Source: Fimbriimonadaceae bacterium (GTDB lineage: Bacteria; Armatimonadota; Fimbriimonadia; Fimbriimonadales; Fimbriimonadaceae). From it: 64,000 nt of DNA. Position numbers and translations under genes: made by a program. The stretch spans positions 1,482,218-1,546,217 of the forward strand of contig CP075365.1 of the NCBI GenBank assembly GCA_019454125.1, given 5' to 3'. Positions 8,627 to 17,445 of this stretch are shown piece after piece. The notes beneath the pieces are model-generated. The model had not been told where the DNA came from, did not search any database, and saw only the letters and a list, made by a program, of their open reading frames with translations. Numbering within the stretch: position 1 is the stretch's first letter; each line of letters begins with the position of its first letter.

Positions 8627-8704
8627 TGCCCTATCCTATCGCGTCGCGGGAGGCGAACCTCTCGCATTCGGGACGAATGGGGAACGAACCGGTAGACTAG
8701 CAAG

Positions 8705-10171
8705 ATGAAGGCAGGGCAACAAGAGTGGGTCGTCGACGACTCTCCCAAAGAGGAGTGCGGCGTTCTTGGGCTCTATATCCCAGGCACAGAGTCTGCGCGC
8801 CTCGCCTACTTCGCGCTCTATGCCCTGCAGCATCGGGGCCAGGAATCGGCAGGGCTTGCCGTTAGTGACGGGACCGTCGTGCGCATGCACAAGGGCATGG
8901 GTCTGGTCGGCCAAGTCTTCAACGAGGACATCCTGGGCACGCTTCGCGGCGAACTGGCGGTGGGCCATACCCGGTACAGCACGACCGGTCACAGCGAGCT
9001 CGACAACGCCCAGCCCGTTTTCTGCACGAGCGTGATCGGGGACGTCGCGGTCGCCCACAACGGCAACCTCGTAGACATCCACCTGTTGAAGGAAGACCTC
9101 CTCCGCAACGGCCACAGCTTCTATTCTTCCAGCGACTCGGAAGTGATCGCGCGGCTCCTCTCGAGCCACCTGGAGGAAGGGCCTCTGGCCGCCGTGCGAG
9201 CGACGATGGCGCAGATCCGCGGGGCCTACAGCGTCTGCGTCCTTGTGCGGAACAAGCTGCTCGCCTTCCGCGACCCGCACGGGGTCCGCCCCCTGGTCCT
9301 CGGCCGTGTCCGCGGCGGTTGGATGGTGGCGAGCGAGAGTTGCGCCCTCTCGCCCGTCGACGGAGAGTTCGTGCGCGAGATCCGGCCGGGCGAACTCGTT
9401 GTGATCGACGAGAACGGCCTGGAGTCGTTCCAGGCGATGGAGCCCGCAGCCCCCGCGCCGTGCCTCTTCGAGTTGATCTACTTCGCAAGGCCCGACAGCC
9501 GCATGGAGGGCAGCTCGGTGAGTGCGATCCGGACGCGGATGGGTGAGGAACTGGCGCGCGAGCACCCGGCCGAGGCCGACGTGGTGGTCCCCGTGCCGGA
9601 CAGCGGCATCCCTGCCGCGCGGGGCTATAGCAAGGTCAGCGGCATCCCCTACGCGGACGGGATGATGAAGAACCGATATATCCACCGGACGTTCATCCAA
9701 CCAGACCAAAGGATGCGGGAGATGGGCGTGCGTATGAAGCTCGCCCCCCTGCACGACGAGATCAACGGGAAGCGGATCGTGCTGGTCGACGACTCCATCG
9801 TCAGGGCTACGACGACAAAGCAGATTGTGCGGATGCTATTGGACCACGGGGCCGCCGAGGTCCACGTCCGCATCACCGCGCCGCCGATCAAGTGGCCGTG
9901 CTTCTATGGCATCGACATGGCTTCACGGAGCGAACTTGCCGCCGCGACCTTCACGGTCGACGAGATCCGGCGGCACATCGGCGCGACGAGCCTCGGCTAT
10001 CTCTCCGTCAACGGCACGGTACAGGCGGCTGGGGGAGGCCCTCATTGCCTGGCCTGCTTCACAGGGAACTACCCGATCGATGTTTCGGAAGAGCACCGGA
10101 TCGCAGCGGCCGCCCGCCCGCCGGACGTGGGCCAGATGACGACCGTCTCCTCGCCGGTGAAGGTGCTTTAA
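8705..10171 (+). CDS. purF: Amidophosphoribosyltransferase
   Basis: This 488-residue enzyme catalyses the first step of purine synthesis, converting PRPP and glutamine to phosphoribosylamine. Cys18 in EECGVLGLY is the N-terminal nucleophile and implies removal of a 17-residue propeptide, as in Bacillus PurF. Glutaminase motifs such as ALQHRGQESAG and GHTRYSTTG follow. The PRPP-binding motif VLVDDSIVRATT is near residues 359-370. Cysteines in APCLFE, KWPCFYG and HCLACFTGN match the four ligands of the structural [4Fe-4S] cluster of the Bacillus type. It stands alone rather than in a purine operon. Confidence 0.96.
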   Translation: MKAGQQEWVVDDSPKEECGVLGLYIPGTESARLAYFALYALQHRGQESAGLAVSDGTVVRMHKGMGLVGQVFNEDILGTLRGELAVGHTRYSTTGHSELDNAQPVFCTSVIGDVAVAHNGNLVDIHLLKEDLLRNGHSFYSSSDSEVIARLLSSHLEEGPLAAVRATMAQIRGAYSVCVLVRNKLLAFRDPHGVRPLVLGRVRGGWMVASESCALSPVDGEFVREIRPGELVVIDENGLESFQAMEPAAPAPCLFELIYFARPDSRMEGSSVSAIRTRMGEELAREHPAEADVVVPVPDSGIPAARGYSKVSGIPYADGMMKNRYIHRTFIQPDQRMREMGVRMKLAPLHDEINGKRIVLVDDSIVRATTTKQIVRMLLDHGAAEVHVRITAPPIKWPCFYGIDMASRSELAAATFTVDEIRRHIGATSLGYLSVNGTVQAAGGGPHCLACFTGNYPIDVSEEHRIAAAARPPDVGQMTTVSSPVKVL

Positions 10172-10183
10172 GCGCCGACACGC

Positions 10184-10678
10184 CTACGACTTTTCCAGCA
10201 TGCCGAGAGTGGCCGCGTGGCGGCGAAGGACTTCGGCGGAGTAATCGAAGATCGCCTCGGTCAAGGGGTTCCAAAGGTGGTAGATCTCGGGGAGCTGGTC
10301 CACCGTGACGTACATCCGGCCCATGGACTCGAACTCGGCAGGGATGTCGACGAGTTCCTTGACCCGGGCCGCATAGACGTCGGCCCAGCGCACCTCGCCG
10401 CGCTCCGAGATGCGGTAGCAGCCGAGGTAAAGGATGTCCTGCAAGACAGCGCCGGCCTCTTCGCGGGCTTCGCGGGCGGCGGCCTCCAGGGACGTTTCGT
10501 TCGGCTCTACCCGCCCGCTGGGGATGCACCAGCCGCGGTCCTCGATGTTGCAAAGCAGCACCTCGTCGCCGCACCACGGGAAGACCAGGGCGGCAAAGGC
10601 GCGGAGCGGCGCTCGGAACGGAGCCGGGAAGAACTCGAGCAGCTGGCGGCCATACCTCCCGCTCGGGAACCGGCTCAT
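10184..10678 (-). CDS. Nudix hydrolase
   Basis: This 164-residue protein has a complete Nudix box at residues 55-77, following GX5EX7REXXEEXG (G55, E61, R69, E70, E73, E74, G76). Members cleave nucleoside diphosphates linked to another group; the substrate cannot be inferred here. The ATG at 10678 overlaps the lepB stop as ATGA, which decides the start and suggests translational coupling. A longer frame to 10750 would run deep into lepB. Confidence 0.85.
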   Translation of the reverse strand: MSRFPSGRYGRQLLEFFPAPFRAPLRAFAALVFPWCGDEVLLCNIEDRGWCIPSGRVEPNETSLEAAAREAREEAGAVLQDILYLGCYRISERGEVRWADVYAARVKELVDIPAEFESMGRMYVTVDQLPEIYHLWNPLTEAIFDYSAEVLRRHAATLGMLEKS

Positions 10679-11235
10679 CCGCTCTTCCCCCGGGAAGACC
10701 GGGCGAGCAAGGCTGGGATGGCGGCAAGGGCCAGACTGGTCCCGATCCAAGCGACACTGGTATAGACCAGCACGTCCACCCGGACGATCTTGCCGAGGAC
10801 GGAGTCCTCCGGGAAGGGGCCGAGGACGCGGCTGTCCTCCGAGACCTCGCGATTGTCACCCACCAGGTAGATCATTCCCGCGGGAACCTTGTATTCGCCG
10901 TAGGCGAGGTTGTAATTGTCCGGCCGCAGGGCGAAGTCGAGCACGTCGCCGCCCATCCCCTTGATGCGCTTGATAAGAACGTCGCCGGTCTCCGGGTTCT
11001 TGGCGACGACGATGTCCTCCCGCTGGACGGGGCCGATTAGGGCGTAGGCGCTGCTCATAATCAGTCGCTGGCCCGGCTCGAACGTTCCCAGCATCGAGGA
11101 GCCCCTGACCTCCACGACTTGGAAATTCCGCCAAAGGAAAAATGCGAAGACCAAGACGGCGGCCAAAAAGAACCCGAAACCGGAAATCAGGGCGGTGCGC
11201 TTTCGCATGGGGTCCAGTAGTTCGTCGCGAGACAA
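10675..11235 (-). CDS. lepB: Signal peptidase I
   Basis: This 186-residue membrane protease removes signal peptides from exported proteins. One N-terminal helix (about residues 15-35) is followed by the catalytic Ser47 in GSSMLGTFEPG. The general base Lys89 lies in VLIKRIKGMGGD, and the late motif GDNREVSEDSR is present. A second hydrophobic helix at the C-terminus (about 158-178) is less usual for short Gram-positive-like forms. The canonical SMxPT is SMLGTFEPG here, a small variation. It is the first gene of a two-gene unit with the Nudix hydrolase and is divergent from the DUF4446 gene. Confidence 0.9.
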   Translation of the reverse strand: MSRDELLDPMRKRTALISGFGFFLAAVLVFAFFLWRNFQVVEVRGSSMLGTFEPGQRLIMSSAYALIGPVQREDIVVAKNPETGDVLIKRIKGMGGDVLDFALRPDNYNLAYGEYKVPAGMIYLVGDNREVSEDSRVLGPFPEDSVLGKIVRVDVLVYTSVAWIGTSLALAAIPALLARSSRGKSG

Positions 11236-11277
11236 ACCAGGTTATACTTCATCATCGGTCGCTTGGCCGGTCTTTCA

Positions 11278-11799
11278 ATGGATGGTCTCCTCCAGAACCT
11301 GAATCAGGCACCGGGCGCGGCGATCGGCGTCCTCGCTTGCGTGGTGCTGGTCCTCACCCTGGTGGTCGTGTTCCAGGCGGTGGCGAACAATGCCCTTCGC
11401 CGCCGGTGGTCTGGGCTCATGAAGGGATCGGACGGCGAGTCGATCGAGGGTGTCCTGGAACGGCACCTGGAAGAGCGGGAGCGCTTACGCGTCGAACTTG
11501 ATGACGCAAGGGAGCGGGTAGACGTCTTAGAAAGGAAGATGCGCACGGCGAAGCGCTACATGGGCCTCGTCCGGTACGACGCCTTTGAAGACGTCGGTGG
11601 GGAACAGAGCTTTGCCCTCGCCCTCTACGACGAGGAAGGCAACGGCACCGTGCTGACCAGCCAGGTTGGCCGTACGGACTGCCGGGTCTATGCCAAGGCC
11701 ATCGTCCATGGCCGCAACGACCGCCACCTTTCCTCTGAGGAGCAGTCCGCAATAGAAATTGCGGGTACACAGCGCACCCAGCCTCGAATCCATCCATGA
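11278..11799 (+). CDS. DUF4446 membrane-anchored protein
   Basis: This 173-residue protein has one N-terminal membrane helix (about residues 14-36), a coiled-coil region rich in Glu and Arg (about 55-88), and a conserved domain with RYDAFEDVGGEQSFALAL near 97-114. This layout is typical of the DUF4446 family, whose function is unknown. The ATG at 11278 is preferred over a TTG at 11263. Its stop overlaps the start of the downstream sigma factor as ATGA, so the two are probably translated together. Confidence 0.75.
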   Translation: MDGLLQNLNQAPGAAIGVLACVVLVLTLVVVFQAVANNALRRRWSGLMKGSDGESIEGVLERHLEERERLRVELDDARERVDVLERKMRTAKRYMGLVRYDAFEDVGGEQSFALALYDEEGNGTVLTSQVGRTDCRVYAKAIVHGRNDRHLSSEEQSAIEIAGTQRTQPRIHP

Positions 11800-12386
11800 G
11801 CCACGCCAGCGACGACGTCCTGATCCGCCAGTGCCAAAAAGGCGACCGAACCGCCTTCGACAGCCTGGTGAAGCTTTACGAGGAAAAGGCCTACCTTTAC
11901 GCGTACCGGCTGACCCGTAACCAAGACGAAGCCGCGGACGTTGTCGCAGACGCCTTCGTGAGGGTCTATAACGCGATCGGCAACTTTAGGAGCCAAGCCG
12001 CGTTTGGCACTTGGCTGTACCGGATTCTCACTAACTGTTATCTGGACCTCAAAAAGAAGGACAAGAGCAAATACCACACCAGTCTAGAGGCCACTATCCC
12101 TGTGGAAGGGGGCGAGGTCGAGAGGCAGGTGATCGACGAGAGGCCGGGGCCTGACGAGGAAGCGGAGCGGAACGCGAGGGAAGCGGCCGTGCAAGACGCC
12201 CTCACTAGGATGCCGGAATACCAACGGGCAATGCTTGTGATGTACCACGTCGACAACCTGAGTTACGAGGAGATTTCTGAGGCCCTGGACCTGCCGATCG
12301 GCACCGTGAAGAGCCGCCTGAACCGGGCCCGATTGGCCCTGCGGGAACATCTTGCCCCAAACCAGGAACTTTTTCAAATTGGGTGA
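11796..12386 (+). CDS. ECF-type RNA polymerase sigma factor
   Basis: This 196-residue sigma-70 family protein has region 2 at about residues 20-90 (DSLVKLYEEKAYLYAYRL through GTWLYRILTN) and region 4 at about 135-185 (helix-turn-helix in LSYEEISEALDLPIGTVKSR). It lacks regions 1 and 3, as expected for the ECF group. It is followed 24 bp later by a single-helix membrane protein that is probably its anti-sigma factor. A purine-rich site (GGACAGGAAAG) precedes that next gene. Confidence 0.93.
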   Translation: MSHASDDVLIRQCQKGDRTAFDSLVKLYEEKAYLYAYRLTRNQDEAADVVADAFVRVYNAIGNFRSQAAFGTWLYRILTNCYLDLKKKDKSKYHTSLEATIPVEGGEVERQVIDERPGPDEEAERNAREAAVQDALTRMPEYQRAMLVMYHVDNLSYEEISEALDLPIGTVKSRLNRARLALREHLAPNQELFQIG

Positions 12387-12410
12387 AGTCCAAGTCGGAC
12401 AGGAAAGACT

Positions 12411-13259
12411 ATGACTGCGGAAAAGGCGAGAGACCTGTTCTCTGACTACCTAGAAGGAGCGCTCGATGCCGGGCTGAAAGCCCAGTTCGAGCGCGCTTTG
12501 GCGTCAGACGGAGCCCTCCGTGAGGAGTACCGGCAGTTCGAAGCCGTCATCCGGCAGTTCGAATCCTTGCGGGACGAGGAGATCCCGGTGCCGTACGGCC
12601 TTCACGAGCGGATCATGGGCAACCTTGACCGCCATCTTGCCGAGGTCAAGTCGCGCCGGACCTTCTGGGACGTGGTGAACCAGTTCCGCATGCCCCTTAT
12701 CGGCGGCGTCGCGGTCGCGGCGGTCGCCGCGTCGATCTGGGCGATCCTCCCCAGGACGGGCCCCCAGCCCGGCCCAGGGACCGTGGCCCAGGCGGGGATC
12801 GGCCCGGAAGTCCGCCCGCCGTCCTTCTCAGTCTTGCTCATCGAGGGGACCCTCCACGTGCGCCACGACCGCGAAGCGGGCGCCAAGGTGGAGATCGTCC
12901 GCGAGGCGGACGGCAAGGTCGTCCAGACGTTCGACGTTTCCAAGCGGTCGCTGGACGCCCCGCTCCGAAACACGGCTGAAGTCGCCCAGACCCTGAGCGC
13001 GAGGGCCGGTGGCAAGACCATCGTCGTGGCGTTGCCGGGCACCGGGCAGACGGCACCGGAACTAGTAGGGAAGGGGACCGTGATCGACTTTGCCGCTAAG
13101 GTCGCGGACGCTTATCGGACCGTGGTGTTCGTCGAAGTACCGGACGCCACGAAGAAAGTGGGCTGGACGATCGACTTGCGCGACCCGCTCGCCGTCAAAT
13201 GCGAGCCGCCGCTCAGCATCGAGAGGCGCGACGACGGTTCGCTCTTCTTGTCCGAGTAG
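12411..13259 (+). CDS. Probable membrane-bound anti-sigma factor
   Basis: The 282-residue protein has an N-terminal helical domain (EKARDLFSDYLEGALD, typical of anti-sigma domains), one membrane helix at about residues 94-113, and an extracytoplasmic domain of about 165 residues. The Zn-binding HxxxCxxC motif of ZAS anti-sigma factors is absent. Position right after an ECF sigma gene supports the role; the outer domain would sense envelope stress by inference. Its 3' end overlaps the convergent gene at 13112-14128 by 148 bp, which is unusually long. Confidence 0.75.
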   Translation: MTAEKARDLFSDYLEGALDAGLKAQFERALASDGALREEYRQFEAVIRQFESLRDEEIPVPYGLHERIMGNLDRHLAEVKSRRTFWDVVNQFRMPLIGGVAVAAVAASIWAILPRTGPQPGPGTVAQAGIGPEVRPPSFSVLLIEGTLHVRHDREAGAKVEIVREADGKVVQTFDVSKRSLDAPLRNTAEVAQTLSARAGGKTIVVALPGTGQTAPELVGKGTVIDFAAKVADAYRTVVFVEVPDATKKVGWTIDLRDPLAVKCEPPLSIERRDDGSLFLSE

Positions 13260-14128
13260 CCGAAACTGGCTTCCAAAGTCGAGAGGCGGTCGTAGAGCGC
13301 CTGTTCGGCATAACCGGCCATCCGCAAGTTTGAACTGATCGGAACCAAGTCGCCTGCACTCGCGCCGGCGACGTGGGCCACCTGTCGAGTCGCCTCGATC
13401 TGCTTGACGCCGGGGTTCCGGCCCGCAGTCACCAAGATTTGGTAGCTCTTCGCCAGGGAGGGGTCATAGACGTCCCCGCCGAACTCGATCAGTCGCCGGT
13501 AATGGGTCCGACGAATGTGGCAGATGATGGTTTCGAGCGACGGTCGCCGGGAGAAGCCTTTGCGCAGGACCGTGACGACCCCCTCGCGTTCTTCGGCTGT
13601 GAGCTCCGGCGCGATGCTGATAAGCTCGTCCACCATGCGGCCCTGGAAGCTGCCGAAAAAGTGCACGGCGGAAAAGTCGCAGTACTTCCCGATCTGGGCG
13701 ACTGCGATCGCCTTCGCGAGGTTCCGGGCCGCTTGATAGGAACGCCCGGCCTTCCGCTCCTTACGGGCGAGGTGCACTCCGGCTTCCATGATCTTGCGTT
13801 TCGCCGACTTGATGTCCGCGGCCACACCCACGTTCGAAGAGGCCTGGAACTGCGGGTTGAGAATGTCGTGGAGCTTGCCGTCCTGATAATCGGCGATCCA
13901 AGCGTCTGCCACTTGGTCGAACTCGGCGACGGTGGGGTTCGGCTTCGCACCGAGCTCCATGGCATGGCGGACCGGCTTGATATAGGCGCGGATCCAGGCG
14001 TTGCCGACCGTCCCGTAGTCGTCGTTCGGGTCGGGCGGGGTGCCGATCCGCCCCAGGATCGCCACTCCAAGAAGGAAGAGGACCGGGCCACCGGCCATCA
14101 TTCGATAAGCAAGCCTCCTTGCCGCCAT
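13112..14128 (-). CDS. Unknown protein with N-terminal membrane helix
   Basis: The 338-residue product starts with a basic segment and a hydrophobic helix (about residues 10-27), then a mostly helical, soluble domain that I do not recognise. The final 49 residues are Ser/Thr-rich and lie entirely over the anti-sigma gene on the other strand, so they may be read-through of a lost stop. The opposite plus-strand frame (13373-14197) is less protein-like and lacks a ribosome site. It lies between two ECF sigma genes and shares a divergent promoter region with the second one, which suggests a regulatory or envelope role. Confidence 0.6.
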   Translation of the reverse strand: MAARRLAYRMMAGGPVLFLLGVAILGRIGTPPDPNDDYGTVGNAWIRAYIKPVRHAMELGAKPNPTVAEFDQVADAWIADYQDGKLHDILNPQFQASSNVGVAADIKSAKRKIMEAGVHLARKERKAGRSYQAARNLAKAIAVAQIGKYCDFSAVHFFGSFQGRMVDELISIAPELTAEEREGVVTVLRKGFSRRPSLETIICHIRRTHYRRLIEFGGDVYDPSLAKSYQILVTAGRNPGVKQIEATRQVAHVAGASAGDLVPISSNLRMAGYAEQALYDRLSTLEASFGYSDKKSEPSSRLSMLSGGSHLTASGSRKSIVQPTFFVASGTSTNTTVR

Positions 14129-14215
14129 GTCCCCTGGTTTTCGGCAGGGTTTTGCAGAAGGCTCAGGGTGGACATTTACGAGGGCCGGTCATGCTGACTT
14201 CAAAATATCTGAGGC

Positions 14216-14845
14216 ATGGTCTTAGATATTTCGTCCTGGGACTGGGTGAACATTGCATATCATGAAGGCGTGGGCAAAATCCACTTAGAAGATCGGATTC
14301 CGGTATGGGAAGAACACTTGGTTCGACGCGCCCAGGCGGGCGAGTCGGTCGCCTTGGAAATGCTTCTGGACCAATACCGGCCTGCGGTACGTGCTCAGGC
14401 GATGCGGATGCTCCGAGACGCGGACGACGCTTCTGACGCGGTGCAAGAGACCTTCGTCAAAGCAGTCCGGGCCCTCGGAACGTTCGACCCTGAACGCCCC
14501 CTGCTTCCTTGGCTGATGCGAATCTGTTCGAACTGCTGCGTCGACCTGATGCGGGACCGACGCAAGGTCGGGGAGTCGCTAGAACCGCACGAGCACTCGC
14601 TGACCGACGACGGGGTCGACATCCAGCGCGGGGCGGAACGGGACCACGAGCGGGCCATCGTCGAGGGCGCCGTCACCCGGTTGCCGGAGCGCTACCGAGA
14701 TATCATCGTAATGCGGCATTACCGGCACATGGACGTCAACGAAATCGCTACCGCCCTGGATAAACCAGAGGGGACGATCAAGAGTTGGCTGTTCAGGGCG
14801 CGGGCGCTGCTCCGGAAGGATTTGGACGTGGCATGCCTGGGGTAA
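14216..14845 (+). CDS. Second ECF-type sigma factor
   Basis: This 209-residue sigma factor has region 2 at about residues 45-110 (LEMLLDQYRPAVRAQAMRML and RPLLPWLMRICSN) and region 4 at about 148-200 (MDVNEIATALDKPEGTIKSW). An acidic N-terminal extension of about 40 residues precedes region 2. No anti-sigma gene follows; the transcript ends at a strong terminator 23 bp downstream. The divergent membrane protein at 13112-14128 is a possible partner, by position only. Confidence 0.9.
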   Translation: MVLDISSWDWVNIAYHEGVGKIHLEDRIPVWEEHLVRRAQAGESVALEMLLDQYRPAVRAQAMRMLRDADDASDAVQETFVKAVRALGTFDPERPLLPWLMRICSNCCVDLMRDRRKVGESLEPHEHSLTDDGVDIQRGAERDHERAIVEGAVTRLPERYRDIIVMRHYRHMDVNEIATALDKPEGTIKSWLFRARALLRKDLDVACLG

Positions 14846-14867
14846 ACGTAAGCGTGACTTCGGCAAG

Positions 14868-14909
14868 AAGGCCCGTGCCATGGGGATCCACCCAGCACGG
14901 GCCTTTCGT
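14868..14909 (+). terminator. Rho-independent terminator after the second sigma gene
   Basis: An 11-bp perfect stem, AAGGCCCGTGC (14868-14878) with GCACGGGCCTT (14895-14905), encloses a 16-nt loop and is followed by TCGTTT. It separates the sigma gene from mrp, which starts at 14947. Confidence 0.85.
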
Positions 14910-14946
14910 TTGCGGGACTTCGCTCCAGGTTTGACAGAATGGTCTC

Positions 14947-16029
14947 ATGGCGATAAGCCCGGAGGCCGTCCTGCAAGCGCTGAGGACCGTCCAAGACCCC
15001 GACCTTCACCGAGACATCGTTGCCCTCGGCTTCGTGAAGGACCTGGAGATCGAGGGCGAATCCGTGAAGTTCAAGGTCGAGCTGACGACTCCCGCGTGCC
15101 CTGTGAAAGAAGATTTGAAACGGGAGTGCGAGGAAGCGGTCGGGGCGTTGCCGGGCGTGGGCCGGGTCGAGGTAGAGATGACCGCGCAAGTCCGGTCGCG
15201 ACCGGAGACCGCCCAAGACCTCATCCCAGGCGTGCGCCAATGCATCGCCATCGCCAGCGGCAAGGGAGGGGTGGGCAAGAGCACAGTGGCTGTGAACGTG
15301 GCCGTGGCGCTCGCGCAAGAAGGCGCCCGGGTCGGGTTGATGGACGCGGACGTCTACGGGCCGAGCGTACCCCTGATGATGGGGATTCCTGATGAACGCC
15401 CCATGGCCCGCGGCCAGCGCATCATTCCCATTGAGCGATTCGGTGTCCGAATCATGTCGCTTGGGTTGCTCTTGGAGGAGGGCCAGGCCGTCCTCTGGAG
15501 GGGGCCGATGGTGGCCGGCACGGTGCGGCAGCTCTTGGCCGATGTGGACTGGGGCGAGCTCGACTACCTCTTGGTCGACCTGCCCCCGGGGACGGGCGAC
15601 GCTCCCATGTCCCTGGCGCAGCTTGTGCCCCTGGCGGGGGTGGTCATCGTGACCACGCCGCACCACGTGGCCGCGAACATCGCGGGGAAGGCGGCCAGCC
15701 TCTTCCGTCGCTTGAACTCGACCGTGATCGGCGTGGTCGAGAATATGGCGACCCACGTCTGCCCAGGGTGCGGCCGCGTCTCGCGGCTCTTCGCCGGGGC
15801 GACCGGCGAGGAGCTGGCGGCCTCGCTTGATGTGCCGTTCCTTGGGTCAATCCCGTTGGACGAGGCAGTAGGGGCCGCCTCCCTCGAGGGCCTTCCTTCG
15901 ATCTTGGCGAGCCCGAACCGTCCCCAGGCGAACGCCTTCCGCCAGATCGCCCGCCAGGTCGCGGCGGGATCCAGCGTGCTCGCCATGGAACGCGAGGCGC
16001 GGGACGCAGCGAAAGCCGGAGGAGGCTAG
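14947..16029 (+). CDS. mrp: Mrp/ApbC-family Fe-S cluster carrier ATPase
   Basis: This 360-residue protein has an N-terminal MIP18/DUF59 domain (about residues 5-80) and a ParA-like ATPase domain with the deviant Walker A motif SGKGGVGKS at about 104-112. The Mrp motif GLMDADVYGPS and Walker B-like LLVDLPPGTGD are present. The CxxC in HVCPGCG near 272-275 bridges an Fe-S cluster between monomers in characterised relatives. It delivers clusters to apo-enzymes in the cytosol. The ATG at 14947 follows a terminator, so it starts a new transcript, and it converges on the M48 protease gene with an 8-bp gap. Confidence 0.9.
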   Translation: MAISPEAVLQALRTVQDPDLHRDIVALGFVKDLEIEGESVKFKVELTTPACPVKEDLKRECEEAVGALPGVGRVEVEMTAQVRSRPETAQDLIPGVRQCIAIASGKGGVGKSTVAVNVAVALAQEGARVGLMDADVYGPSVPLMMGIPDERPMARGQRIIPIERFGVRIMSLGLLLEEGQAVLWRGPMVAGTVRQLLADVDWGELDYLLVDLPPGTGDAPMSLAQLVPLAGVVIVTTPHHVAANIAGKAASLFRRLNSTVIGVVENMATHVCPGCGRVSRLFAGATGEELAASLDVPFLGSIPLDEAVGAASLEGLPSILASPNRPQANAFRQIARQVAAGSSVLAMEREARDAAKAGGG

Positions 16030-16037
16030 AGCCCCCG

Positions 16038-16868
16038 CTACTTCTTGACCTTTTTCTTGGCTGCCTGGGCCTCTTCCTCGCTTGCCGAGATGGTCAGGAT
16101 CGCCGAGGACCGCGAGGTCATCGGGGGCAGGTTGGCCTCGTTCGCGACCCGCTTCTTTAACTCATCGATGCGGTGGCCCGTGTTCGGGTGGGTGCTGAGG
16201 AACTCGGGCGTCCCGCCCCCGCCTCCTTTGCGCAGAACCTCGAAGGCATCGACCATGCCCCCCGGGTTGAACCCGGCCTTCTTGGTGAGGTCGTAGCCCC
16301 ACTTGTCAGCCTCGGTCTCGTGCTTTCGACTATAGGGGAGGGTGTAGATGAGGGTGTCCGCCACGCTTGCGACGTCGAAGGCGGTGTCCCCAGCCCCGAG
16401 GAGGGTCAAGACGACCCCGATACCCAGGCGCCGCTTCTGGTTGTCGGCATAAGCGCTGGCCCAGTGCTGGTTGCGGACGTGGGTGATCTCGTGGGCGAGC
16501 ACGCCGGCCACTTCGTCCTCGGTCTTAAACTTGTTGAGTAGGCCCGTATAGAAGAAGATCGGCCCGCCCGGCATCGCGAATGCGTTCAGGTCTGGGCTGT
16601 CGATCACGTCGAACGTGTATTCGAACGGGCGCTTTTTCTTCTCGTCCTGCGGAATAAGACCGACAAGCTTGTTGCCGATCCGCCGGAGCTCTTGCACCCG
16701 GGGGTCGGAGTCGCCGAGAACCTTCTCTTTCTTGCGGACGTCCGCCGCCCCTCGCTTGCCGAGGGCAATCTGGTCCTTGATGCTGGGACGGAAGAGGTCC
16801 GCCTGCGCTGGACCCGCCATCCCGATTGAAAGGGCGGTGGTACAGACGATCAGTCTCGATAGGGTCAT
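16038..16868 (-). CDS. M48-family zinc metalloprotease, secreted
   Basis: The 276-residue protein has a signal peptide (about residues 1-23) and the zinc motif HEITH at 126-130. The third ligand Glu is in KHETEADKWG near residue 181. This layout resembles BepA/LoiP-type periplasmic proteases involved in outer-membrane protein quality control, without the BepA TPR domain. The C-terminal end is Lys-rich. The open frame continues upstream to 17000, but the ATG at 16868 sits directly before the signal peptide. Confidence 0.85.
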   Translation of the reverse strand: MTLSRLIVCTTALSIGMAGPAQADLFRPSIKDQIALGKRGAADVRKKEKVLGDSDPRVQELRRIGNKLVGLIPQDEKKKRPFEYTFDVIDSPDLNAFAMPGGPIFFYTGLLNKFKTEDEVAGVLAHEITHVRNQHWASAYADNQKRRLGIGVVLTLLGAGDTAFDVASVADTLIYTLPYSRKHETEADKWGYDLTKKAGFNPGGMVDAFEVLRKGGGGGTPEFLSTHPNTGHRIDELKKRVANEANLPPMTSRSSAILTISASEEEAQAAKKKVKK

Positions 16869-17023
16869 AAGTAGGAAGACGATCTTCGCCAAGTCTATGT
16901 TTCCCCCAGGTCCTCCCCAATTACGGCATTCCTGCGGGTTAGACCGGCCGTTTGAAGTGGAACGACCGCCCCAGGAGGCTTTGGCCCCCAAACGGATCAA
17001 AAGTCCGGAGGATCTAACTAGAT

Positions 17024-17386
17024 ATGACTAAGCGCTCGAGCAAGCGAAAGGGTTTCACCCTCGTCGAGATCATGATCGTGGTCTTGATCATCGGCATCCT
17101 TCTGGCAATCGCCGTGCCGAACTTCATCACGGCCCGACAGAACAGCCGCGCCCAGACCATCATCGCCACGCTGCGACAGGTCGAGGCCGCCAAGGACCAG
17201 TGTGCCATGGACAAGGGCCTGACCACCGGTGACGACTGCGACGACACGGATATGGAAGAGTACATGAAGACTTATCCGCCGGAGTTCCCCGTCAACGGTA
17301 CGTTCGAAAAGAACACGATCGGCAGCGATCCCACCTTCGAAAGCAAGACTGCTGACGAGTGGAAGACCGACAAGTCCGGCCTCTAA
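17024..17386 (+). CDS. Type IV prepilin-like protein, first gene of a pilin cluster
   Basis: This 120-residue protein has a class III signal peptide: basic leader MTKRSSKRKG, cleavage after Gly10, then FTLVEIMIVVLIIGILLAIA with Glu at +5. The mature domain is small and acidic, with one cysteine pair that could form the C-terminal disulphide loop (Cys near 54 and 65). Its size fits a minor pilin or type II pseudopilin, with a GspG-like look. It begins a same-strand cluster of five genes to 20888, followed by a terminator. Confidence 0.9.
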   Translation: MTKRSSKRKGFTLVEIMIVVLIIGILLAIAVPNFITARQNSRAQTIIATLRQVEAAKDQCAMDKGLTTGDDCDDTDMEEYMKTYPPEFPVNGTFEKNTIGSDPTFESKTADEWKTDKSGL

Positions 17387-17445
17387 TCTAGCGGCCAGTT
17401 CGACAACCACGGCGGACGGCCGGCCTCCAAGGGTCGCCGTCCGCC

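Noticed and set aside
13373-14197. 274-codon plus-strand frame opposite the unknown membrane gene
   Set aside because: No ribosome site or motif; the minus-strand product has a plausible membrane helix and normal composition.
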